This document shows positions 1-5,771 of a DNA stretch of 7,149 nucleotides, piece after piece (within the stretch, counting starts at the first letter, position 1; the number at the start of each line of letters is the position of its first letter). The stretch is from Myxococcales bacterium (GTDB lineage Bacteria; Myxococcota; Bradymonadia; UBA7976; UBA1532). Position numbers and translations under genes: made by a program. The stretch lies in assembly GCA_020430675.1 (NCBI GenBank), contig JAGQJJ010000192.1, positions 1 through 7,149 on the forward strand. The letters run 5' to 3'. The notes beneath the pieces were generated by a model. That model saw nothing but the letters and a program-made list of their open reading frames with translations, made no database searches and was not told the DNA's origin.

Positions 1-2
1 CG

Positions 3-1919
3 GCGGCGCTGACGCTCGGCGAGGGCACCCGGTTTGCGGTGCACGTCGGCGCCGACGGCCGCCTGTCGCCCTCGGCCGAAGCGCCGCCCGCCGATCTGCA
101 CGAGACCGGCGACGCGCTCTATCGCGCCGGGCGTCTGATCGATGACCTGGCCGACGGCGAGACGCTCTTCGGCCCGCTCGACGAGACCCAGCGCGCCGGG
201 CTGCGCGCGCAGCTTGAAGAGGCGGTGGCCCAGAGCCGCACCGCGCCGCTCGGCCTCGATGAGCGCCAATGCCTCCAGCTTCGATCGAGCGCGGGCACCT
301 GCCTGTTGCACCTGGCCGAGACGCCGCCGGGCGACGACGCGGCGGCGGCGTCGGTGGCGTCGCTGATCGAAGCCGAGCTCAACCCGATGCTGCGCGAGGG
401 GCTGGCCGCCGAGTTCAACCGCGCGGCGTCGCATCTGAGCGCCGAGATGGCGGCGCGCGCGGCGGCGCTGTTTGCCGAGGTCGCCCCCCTCTCGCCGCCC
501 TACGCCGCGTGGTTCGGCGACGGCCCGGTCGAGCTGCGGGTCGCCTGGTTCCCCGGGCGCGGCAGCGAGGGCTTCTACCGCGGCGCGGTCGAGTTGCTGC
601 GCAAGGCGGGCTTTGCGCCCGATGGCGAGGAGCGCGAGGGCGGCCCGGCCGATTACGTGCGCACCTACGAGGGCGCCGAGGGCCCGATGCCGGTGCGCAT
701 CACGGTCAAGGAGTACGCCTACGATCTGTTCAAGCCCATGGCCGACAAATCAGTGCATATCGTCGGCTACGACGGCCACAGCGACATCGGCCGCAACATC
801 CGCCACGCGCTGGAGAACGCGCCCGATGCCAGCGGCCCGAAGCTCATCTTCTACGGGCTTTGCGCCGGCAAGGACGCGCTCTTCCGGGTGCGCGCCCGCT
901 ACCCCGAATCTCAGGTGCTGACCAGCTTCAACTCGACGTACTTCCGCACCGAGCCCGGCCCCGACGGCGTGCGGCGCATGGTCGAGAGCGAGAACTTCAA
1001 CGTGCTGATGGAGGTGCTCGCTGGCATCGCCGGCCGCAAGGACTGGGCGGCGATTCGCGAGGGCATCGTGCAGCGGGCCATCCCGCGCTACTGGAAGGCG
1101 CACCACGCGCTGCCCGGCGGCATGAACTACGTCACGCCCATCGACACCGGCCTGCGCCGCAACGTGCTCGACTCGGACCGCGACGGGCAGGCCGACGCGC
1201 TCGACAAGCTGGTCGATTTCAACGTCTTTGCCATCCGCGACGACACCGCGCACGAGTTCACGCCCATCGACCCCGGCCGGCCCGCCGAGGCGATCGACGG
1301 CACCGATATTCACGTCGCCGCCAACAGCCTCAACACCGCGGTGCTCTACAACCCGTTCACGCGGCTCTACAACGACACCGGCCGCATCATCGGCGGCGGG
1401 TTCGCCGACCTGCCGCCCGAAGCGGGCATCGTGCACTGGCGCAACCTGACGCTGAACGCCGAGCCGGTCTGGGTGCTCGACGTGAACCGGCACTACGCGC
1501 ACATGAGCGAAGAGGCCATGCGCGCCGCCGCCTTCCTGGCGTGGAACCAGCGCCTGTACGCCGAGAGCCCCGAGTCGTACGCCCGGCGGTGGCGGTCGAG
1601 CACCTGGAAGCTCGACCGCGAGCACCCCGATCTGATCGACTGCGTGCTGATGGGCCTCACGCTGGCCACGTTCACGCTGGCCTACGACATGCTCGACCGC
1701 TACGGCACGCCGCACCCGCGCGACGAAGAGATCTGGCGCGGGTTGTTGACCTATCACGGCTGGCCGCTGGGGCTCGCGTATCGGCCGATCCACCAGCTCA
1801 TCGTCGACGAGCACCACGATTACTCGGGCTCACCCAACATCGTGGAGAAGTGGCGCGCGGGCATCGAGCCGTCGGTGCTCGAAGCGCTGGCGCTTTCGGT
1901 GCGGCCCCTCGGCGCCTGA
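3..1919 (+). CDS. Large protein with caspase-like His/Cys core, 5' end missing
   Basis: The frame is open to the left edge, so the true start lies outside the window; the GTG at 39 is only the first start-type codon inside it. 638 residues are visible (residue 1 = codon at 3). The N-terminal third is Ala/Glu/Leu-rich and probably helical. Around residues 251-310 a hydrophobic strand leads into GYDGHSD (His259), and a second strand, KLIFYGLCAGKD, carries Cys287. Strand-His then strand-Cys is the layout of clan CD (caspase/gingipain-type) peptidases, but the 28-residue spacing is short and no substrate pocket can be assigned. Residues 390-401 form an Asp-rich loop of the pattern DxDxDGxxDxxD, typical of calcium-binding loops. 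The C-terminal third is rich in Trp, Tyr and His and is not recognised. Whether it is secreted cannot be judged without the N-terminus. It ends 67 bases before the lipoprotein cluster and may be co-transcribed with it. The reading frame is certain; the peptidase role is an inference. Confidence 0.85.
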   Translation, partial: AALTLGEGTRFAVHVGADGRLSPSAEAPPADLHETGDALYRAGRLIDDLADGETLFGPLDETQRAGLRAQLEEAVAQSRTAPLGLDERQCLQLRSSAGTCLLHLAETPPGDDAAAASVASLIEAELNPMLREGLAAEFNRAASHLSAEMAARAAALFAEVAPLSPPYAAWFGDGPVELRVAWFPGRGSEGFYRGAVELLRKAGFAPDGEEREGGPADYVRTYEGAEGPMPVRITVKEYAYDLFKPMADKSVHIVGYDGHSDIGRNIRHALENAPDASGPKLIFYGLCAGKDALFRVRARYPESQVLTSFNSTYFRTEPGPDGVRRMVESENFNVLMEVLAGIAGRKDWAAIREGIVQRAIPRYWKAHHALPGGMNYVTPIDTGLRRNVLDSDRDGQADALDKLVDFNVFAIRDDTAHEFTPIDPGRPAEAIDGTDIHVAANSLNTAVLYNPFTRLYNDTGRIIGGGFADLPPEAGIVHWRNLTLNAEPVWVLDVNRHYAHMSEEAMRAAAFLAWNQRLYAESPESYARRWRSSTWKLDREHPDLIDCVLMGLTLATFTLAYDMLDRYGTPHPRDEEIWRGLLTYHGWPLGLAYRPIHQLIVDEHHDYSGSPNIVEKWRAGIEPSVLEALALSVRPLGA

Positions 1920-1975
1920 CCTGTGGTGGTGGCGGCCACCGCGTCGCCGTGCTCGAATAGGCCAGTCTCTGGCTC

Positions 1976-1981
1976 GGGAGG
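1976..1981 (+). promoter_or_regulatory. Ribosome binding site that selects a TTG start
   Basis: GGGAGG lies 5 bases before a TTG at 1987. The in-frame GTG at 1981 overlaps this motif and therefore cannot be served by it. Starting at TTG gives an N-terminus MRYLIAL, matching the MRL/MRV starts of the three following genes. Confidence 0.7.
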
Positions 1982-1986
1982 TGTGT

Positions 1987-3117
1987 TTGCGCTACCTGAT
2001 CGCGCTCGCCACGGCGCTGCTGCTCAGCTGCGGCGGCGCCCACTACGCGATGCAGAGCCCGGCGAGCTTCGACAAATACGCCGGTGGGGGCGAAGCCGAG
2101 CAATACGCGGCGTTCTCGGTCACCGAGAAGAAGGTCGCCGAGCAGAGCATCGCCCAGCAGAAGGTCGCCGCGGCCCAGAAGGACGCACCGGCCGCCCAGG
2201 CGCCGCAGATCGTCTATCTCGGTTACCTGAAGCTGCGCGTGCGGCGGCTGCTCGAAGCGGTCGACCAGCTCACCGCGCGCATCGAGTCGGCGGGCGGCTA
2301 TGTCGAGTCGCTCTCGGCGCAGGTGCTGGTGGCGCGGGTGCCCGCCGGCGACTTCGACGCGGCGATGGCCCGGCTCGCCGAGGTGGGCACCGTGCTCGAT
2401 CGGCGGGTCAAGGCGCTCGACGTGACCGAACAGTTCACCGACCTGCAGGGCCGGCTGACCGTGGCCCGCGACACGCGCGAGCGGCTGCTGGCGCTCTTGG
2501 AGCAGACCAGCGACACCGCCGAGCGCCTGCGCATCCTGCAACAGATCAAGCGGCTGACCGAGCAGATCGAGTCGATCGAGAGCACGCTGGCCACGCTGAA
2601 GAACCTGGTCGACTTCTACACCATCACCATCGCGCTCGAGCCCATCGTCGAGAACCAGCGCGCCGTGGTGCACCGCTCGCCGTTCGGCTGGGTGCAGCGC
2701 CTCGAAGCGCACGTGCTGACCATCGCAGACGGCGGCGACGACGTGCACCTGACGCCGCCCAAGGGCTTCGTGCGGTTCGAAGACGACGATGATTGGCGCG
2801 CCCAGGCGGCCGATACCACGGTGCTGCGGGCCGGGGTGGTCTCGAACGAGCCGCGCGGCGACGCCGCGTTCTGGGCGGCGGCGGTGCGCCACGAGATGGA
2901 CGGCCGCGACGAAGAGGCGCTCGACGCCGGCACCGTCGGGCGGCTGCATTGGGCCATCTACCGTGAGAAGGATCTCAACCCGCGAAGCTGGCTGATCGCG
3001 GTCTACGCCGAGGGCGAGGATCTGTACGTGATCGAAGCGTTCTTCCCCGACCCCGAGTCGTATTCGCGGCACCGCGAGGCGGTGGTTGCGTCGCTCAGCA
3101 GCTTCCGGCCGGAGTGA
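1987..3117 (+). CDS. Lipoprotein with DUF4349-type domain and C-terminal PsbP/Mog1-like domain
   Basis: 376 residues from the TTG at 1987. The N-terminus has a short signal peptide with lipobox LLSC, lipidated at Cys15, and Gly rather than Asp at +2, so outer-membrane sorting is possible if the E. coli rule applies. Residues 16-74 are a Gln/Ala/Lys-rich linker. Residues about 75-220 match the DUF4349 pattern: a strand (YLGYLKLRV), AGGYV, VPAGDFDAAM, ALDVTEQFTDL, a long coiled-coil of about 55 residues, then YTITIAL. After a RSPFGW segment, residues about 253-376 form a second domain (LTPPKGF...FEDDDDW, SNEP, AFW, a closing helix ending SLSSF). Its shape recalls the PsbP/Mog1/DcrB fold; that is an inference from pattern only. 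The two domains recur as separate proteins in the next two genes. DUF4349 proteins are envelope-anchored but their function is unknown. Only 5 bases separate this stop from the next ATG. Confidence 0.87.
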   Translation: MRYLIALATALLLSCGGAHYAMQSPASFDKYAGGGEAEQYAAFSVTEKKVAEQSIAQQKVAAAQKDAPAAQAPQIVYLGYLKLRVRRLLEAVDQLTARIESAGGYVESLSAQVLVARVPAGDFDAAMARLAEVGTVLDRRVKALDVTEQFTDLQGRLTVARDTRERLLALLEQTSDTAERLRILQQIKRLTEQIESIESTLATLKNLVDFYTITIALEPIVENQRAVVHRSPFGWVQRLEAHVLTIADGGDDVHLTPPKGFVRFEDDDDWRAQAADTTVLRAGVVSNEPRGDAAFWAAAVRHEMDGRDEEALDAGTVGRLHWAIYREKDLNPRSWLIAVYAEGEDLYVIEAFFPDPESYSRHREAVVASLSSFRPE

Positions 3118-3122
3118 TCACG

Positions 3123-3758
3123 ATGCGCTTGTTCATCGCTTCGCTGCTCCTGTTGCCGTTTGCCGCCGCGGCGCAGGCCCCAGCGCCCCCCGCAGCGACC
3201 GCCGCTGAGCCTGCTGCGCCGGAGACCGGGGCGCGCCAGACCGCGCTGACCGCGCATCTGGTGGTCAAGGTGGTGCACCCCGACGAGGTGCGCCGCGCGT
3301 TGATCGATGGGCTGAAGCCCCACGGCGCCTTCCCGACGCTGGTCAGCGATACGCAGCTCGTGCTCAAGATCCCGCCCGAGCAGCTCTCGATGGCGATCAA
3401 CCAGGTGGCCGATTCGGGGGTGGTCATCTCGAAGACCCTTGAGCGGCAGGATCTGACCCAGGCCATCGCCCAGCTTGAAGCCCAGCTTCGTTCGAAGCGG
3501 CAGATCTTCGACAAGCTGCGGGCCTTGATCGACGACTCGAACGTCGAGGCCACGCTGCAGATCGAGCAGAACATGGCAAACATGGTCGCCGAGATGGAGC
3601 AGCTCGCCGGCCGCCTGCGCGTCGAGCGCGAGCGGGCCCGCTACGCGGTCATTGACGTGGCGTTTCAGTTCCGCGAACGGCAGCGCGTCGTCTATGTGCG
3701 CTCGCCCTTCAAATGGCTCGACTCGGTCGATCTGGAGCGGTTCGATGCGCGTTTCTGA
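3123..3758 (+). CDS. Secreted DUF4349-like coiled-coil protein
   Basis: 211 residues. The ATG at 3123 is preferred over the in-frame GTG at 3114 because GGAG (3111-3114) lies 8 bases before it and because it gives a clean signal peptide. The signal peptide (MRLFIAS..., Leu-rich core) ends in AQA at residues 17-19, a signal peptidase I site, with no lipobox, so the mature protein should be soluble in the periplasm. A Pro/Ala linker follows to about residue 38. The rest is a diverged copy of the DUF4349 region of the preceding gene: an initial strand (LTAHLVVKV), a second strand pair (TQLVLKIPPEQLSMAI), a coiled-coil of similar length, and AVIDVAF in place of YTITIAL. It ends in VRSPFKW plus a short tail, aligning with RSPFGW, the point where the fused paralogue passes into its second domain. 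The last 14 bases overlap the next gene. Function is unknown. Confidence 0.82.
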   Translation: MRLFIASLLLLPFAAAAQAPAPPAATAAEPAAPETGARQTALTAHLVVKVVHPDEVRRALIDGLKPHGAFPTLVSDTQLVLKIPPEQLSMAINQVADSGVVISKTLERQDLTQAIAQLEAQLRSKRQIFDKLRALIDDSNVEATLQIEQNMANMVAEMEQLAGRLRVERERARYAVIDVAFQFRERQRVVYVRSPFKWLDSVDLERFDARF

Positions 3759-4200
3759 GTTTGCTTGGGGTGCGCTTGCGCTGCTGCTGCTCGCCTGCGG
3801 CCCGACGCGCGTGCTCGACGTGCCGCCGGCGTTCAAGAAGTACGAAGACGCCGACGACCTGCGCCTGATCACCGCTGACGGCGTGCGCGTGGCGGCGCGC
3901 GAGGTCGACAACGAACCCAAGGCCGATCTGGCGTTCTGGACCGACGCGATGAAGCGGCACCTCGAGAAGCGCGGCTATACCTTCCGCGCCGAGGACTGCT
4001 TCAACACGCGCAAGGGCCTGCGCGGCTGCACGCTCGACTTCATGCTGCCGTATGGCAATGAAGACTGGGTGATGAGCGAGACGATCTTTGTGATCGACGA
4101 CCGCATCGTGCTGGTCGAAGCGGCGGGGCCATTCGAGCGGTACCAGCCCGTCGAACAACAACTGCGCGCTGCGCTGCGCACCTTTGAACCGGGAGGCTGA
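3745..4200 (+). CDS. Lipoprotein equal to the C-terminal domain of the fused paralogue
   Basis: 151 residues from the ATG at 3745, with GGAG (3734-3737) 7 bases upstream; in-frame starts further upstream lie inside the previous gene and give no signal peptide. The signal peptide ends in lipobox LLAC, lipidated at Cys18. The mature part aligns end to end with the C-terminal domain of the lipoprotein at 1987-3117: VPPAFKKYEDADD against TPPKGFVRFEDDDD, DNEPKADLAFW against SNEPRGDAAFW, and a matching final helix (LRAALRTF against VVASLSSF). It differs by a Cys pair (Cys85, Cys95), missing from the fused version and likely a disulfide around a short loop. A PsbP/Mog1/DcrB-like fold is suspected from the strand and helix order but unproven. 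It overlaps the preceding gene by 14 bases and stops 2 bases before the next, so translation is probably coupled. No enzyme motif is visible. Confidence 0.85.
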   Translation: MRVSEFAWGALALLLLACGPTRVLDVPPAFKKYEDADDLRLITADGVRVAAREVDNEPKADLAFWTDAMKRHLEKRGYTFRAEDCFNTRKGLRGCTLDFMLPYGNEDWVMSETIFVIDDRIVLVEAAGPFERYQPVEQQLRAALRTFEPGG

Positions 4201-4202
4201 CC

Positions 4203-4646
4203 GTGCGCTTGCCTGCTCTGATGCTCTGCGCCGCGCTGGTCTGCGCCTGCCGCGGCGGCGGCGAGACGCCGCAGATCGGCGATCCGCGGCCCGACGAGAC
4301 CGGCTGCACCGACTGCCTGGCGAAGCTCTGCACGCGCGACGGCCAGCTCGCCAACCTGCGGCTCGACGCCACGAAGCTCGACACCAAAGGCGTCACGCTG
4401 ACCGCGGCGAAGCTGACCGTCGAGACCGCCGACGGCCGGGCCGCGACGCTGCTCGCGCCCACCGACAAGACGCTGACCGCGACCCCGCAGACGCTCAGCG
4501 GCGACCTCGCCGGCCTGCCCGCGCCCACTGACAGCAAAGCGTGGACCGGCGGCCAGGCGCGGTTGGAGCTGCATTACACGACGTCGACCGGAGAGAAGGG
4601 CGCGGTGCCGATGACGGTGCCGCTCAAGCTCGGCGCCTGCCCCTGA
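4203..4646 (+). CDS. Small cysteine-rich lipoprotein of unknown function
   Basis: 147 residues from a GTG at 4203, with GGGAGG (4191-4196) 6 bases upstream. The signal peptide MRLPALMLCAALVCAC gives a lipobox VCAC with lipidation at Cys16, followed by a Gly-rich tether. The mature protein has four further cysteines: GCTDC (35, 38), Cys43, and Cys146, the second-last residue. They could form two disulfides, one linking the N-terminal knot to the C-terminus. Between them is a Thr/Leu/Ala-rich stretch with alternating hydrophobic residues (LTAAKLTVETADG, ARLELHYTTSTGEKG), which suggests a small beta-sandwich. I do not recognise the family. It is the last gene of the + strand cluster, and its stop is 7 bases from the stop of the convergent nuclease gene, with no room for a separate terminator. 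Confidence 0.8.
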   Translation: MRLPALMLCAALVCACRGGGETPQIGDPRPDETGCTDCLAKLCTRDGQLANLRLDATKLDTKGVTLTAAKLTVETADGRAATLLAPTDKTLTATPQTLSGDLAGLPAPTDSKAWTGGQARLELHYTTSTGEKGAVPMTVPLKLGACP

Positions 4647-4653
4647 AGCGCGG

Positions 4654-4914
4654 TCAGTCGACGAAGACCTCGTCGATGGCCTGCGCGACGAGGATGCGCT
4701 CAATCCAACGGTCAAGATCAGGCAGCTCGGCCTGCGCAACCCGCGCCGCGATCGGCTCGGACACGCCGCGAAAGCGGAGTTGGAGCATCTTGAAGACAAT
4801 GGCCCGCGCCTGCTCTTCGCGGCCTTCTTCGCGGCCTTCTTCAAGGCCCTCGGCGCGGCCTTCTTCAAGGCCCTCGGCGCGGCCTTCTTCGCGCAGTCGT
4901 TGTCCCGGGGTCAT
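4654..4914 (-). CDS. Predicted internal small product of the Rpn gene (RpnS-like)
   Basis: An in-frame ATG at 4914 (Met260 of the nuclease, in ELIMTPGQ) is preceded by AAGGAG at 4926-4921 with 6 bases between, a near-ideal initiation site and far better than that of the full-length start. It would give an 86-residue protein made of eight lead-in residues, the six-unit tetrapeptide repeat and the C-terminal helices (from ARAIVFKML to the end), with no nuclease residues. In E. coli, rpn genes are reported to make such a C-terminal product, RpnS, from an internal start; it binds the full-length toxic protein through the repeat-bearing helix and inhibits it. The same role here is an inference. 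The AAG GAG codons also encode Lys-Glu, so chance cannot be excluded. Confidence 0.5.
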   Translation of the reverse strand: MTPGQRLREEGRAEGLEEGRAEGLEEGREEGREEQARAIVFKMLQLRFRGVSEPIAARVAQAELPDLDRWIERILVAQAIDEVFVD

Positions 4915-5691
4915 GATCAGCTCCTTGGCCTCCGGGCCGAGGCGGGGGGTGAGGACTTCGCCCAGGGCGCTCGGCTCGGCGGACTCGTTCACCTCGATAA
5001 GATACCGCAAGGCCACGATGAGCGCATCCGAGCCGCCGGGCTGGTCGAGCACGCGGCGCAGGTGGCCGAGCCAGCGCACCAGATGGGGCGCGATGGGGTT
5101 CTCGTAGGGGCCGTGTTTGAGGAAGAGCAGCGCCACCGTGGCCAGCGCCGAGGCGGTGCCTTCGAGCTGAGCGTCGTCGGCGGCGGGCAGGTCATCGACC
5201 AGCAGATGCAGCTCGGGCAGGAAGCGGCGCACGGGCTCGAGCAGCTCCGGTTCAAGGCGGATGAGGTCGCTCAGGCGCCGCCGCGTCGTCCAGGGATGGG
5301 CGCCGTTGTGCACGACGACGGGCAGGATGGCCGGCAGAAAGTTCGGCGCCGCGCCCTCGGCTTCGGTGTGGGTGGCGATCCACCGCTGCCAGATGCGCAC
5401 CATGTAGACCAGCAGGCGCCAGGGCATCATCGGGTCGGGGCGGCGCTGGTGTTCGAGCAGGAAGAAGACGAGCACCTCACCGCCGCGAAGCGTCGTGCGA
5501 AAGACCAGATCGGCGTGGTTGCGGCGCAGCTCTTCGTCGATCAGCTCGGGGCTGACCGGCTCGAGCGCGTCGAGGTCGAGCGCGGCGACAAGGGGCGCCG
5601 GCAGCACGCGCCGCAGCAGGTCGGCGGCGACCGCCGGGCGGCCGAAGAGGGCCTTGAAGAAGGCGTCGTGCGGTTGGGAGTCACTGCCCAT
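4654..5691 (-). CDS. Rpn-family PD-(D/E)XK nuclease (Transposase_31-like), full-length form
   Basis: 345 residues. Rpn proteins are DNA endonucleases, once annotated as transposases, with RecA-independent recombination activity and, in E. coli, a role in phage defence. Family marks are clear: PHDAFFKALF at the N-terminus, the nuclease core with Asp61 (HADLVF) and LLEHQ (Glu80, Gln82, the ExQ version of the PD-(D/E)XK motif), the strand VVVHNG before HPWT, and a Gly/Glu/Arg tetrapeptide repeat at 268-291 before a short helical C-terminal domain. Key residues are present and there is no frameshift, so it looks intact. The start is uncertain: the ATG at 5691 has no clear ribosome binding site, and a TTG at 5718 would add nine residues (LIASIPSHP). 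Base use resembles its neighbours, and no inverted repeats or target duplications are seen, so it is not part of an insertion sequence. It lies 80 bases after a lipoprotein gene. Confidence 0.9.
   Translation of the reverse strand: MGSDSQPHDAFFKALFGRPAVAADLLRRVLPAPLVAALDLDALEPVSPELIDEELRRNHADLVFRTTLRGGEVLVFFLLEHQRRPDPMMPWRLLVYMVRIWQRWIATHTEAEGAAPNFLPAILPVVVHNGAHPWTTRRRLSDLIRLEPELLEPVRRFLPELHLLVDDLPAADDAQLEGTASALATVALLFLKHGPYENPIAPHLVRWLGHLRRVLDQPGGSDALIVALRYLIEVNESAEPSALGEVLTPRLGPEAKELIMTPGQRLREEGRAEGLEEGRAEGLEEGREEGREEQARAIVFKMLQLRFRGVSEPIAARVAQAELPDLDRWIERILVAQAIDEVFVD
4819..4890 (-). repeat. Six tandem 12-bp units encoding tetrapeptide repeats
   Basis: Two 12-bp units alternate without a mismatch. 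On the + strand, A = GCGGCCTTCTTC and B = AAGGCCCTCGGC, in order A-A-B-A-B-A. Read on the coding strand, A gives EEGR and B gives AEGL. Each unit is four codons, so gain or loss of units by slippage keeps frame and only lengthens or shortens a helix. Similar tetrapeptide arrays of varying number are known in Rpn proteins. Confidence 0.92.
4921..4926 (-). promoter_or_regulatory. Internal ribosome binding site inside the Rpn gene
   Basis: AAGGAG on the - strand, 6 bases before the ATG at 4914. It supports initiation of the C-terminal 86-residue product. Confidence 0.5.
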
Positions 5692-5737
5692 GGGGTGACT
5701 AGGGATCGAAGCGATCAACCTGTCCGCCGCCGGCGGC

Positions 5738-5767
5738 AAAAAAGTGCGGAGGGCGCGCTGCCGCGCC
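5738..5767 (-). terminator. Terminator-like hairpin after the lipoprotein gene
   Basis: On the - strand, just after the lipoprotein stop, GGCGCG-GCAG-CGCGCC (5767-5752) forms a perfect 6-bp stem with a 4-base loop. A run of six T (5743-5738) follows after 8 bases. The T run is farther from the stem than in a classical intrinsic terminator, so it is weak or partial. If it works, the Rpn gene needs its own promoter in a gap of only 80 bases. Confidence 0.3.
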
Positions 5768-5771
5768 GCGG

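Noticed and set aside
39..41. GTG as the true start of the first gene
   Set aside because: The frame is open upstream to the window edge, with coding-like residues (TLGEGTRFA) and no convincing ribosome binding site before the GTG.
1928..1940. Hairpin GGTGG-CGG-CCACC in the gap after the first gene
   Set aside because: Short stem, 3-base loop and no T run after it; no promoter boxes could be supported in the 67-base gap either.
269..1960. Long + strand frame of 563 codons overlapping the first gene
   Set aside because: Its product is mostly Arg, Ala, Gly and Pro, as expected of an out-of-frame reading of GC-rich coding DNA; the overlapping frame has structured protein composition.
1798..3072. 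Long antisense frame of 424 codons opposite the first lipoprotein gene
   Set aside because: A shadow in GC-rich DNA: low-complexity Arg/Val/Gly/His-rich product, opposite a frame with lipobox and recognised domain.
4654..5691. Insertion sequence carrying the transposase-like gene
   Set aside because: No terminal inverted repeats or target duplications are visible, and the family is now known as Rpn nucleases, usually not mobile by themselves.
5726..5737. 12-bp palindrome followed by six A on the + strand
   Set aside because: There is no loop, and the A/T run is on the wrong side to be an intrinsic terminator for either strand by this element.
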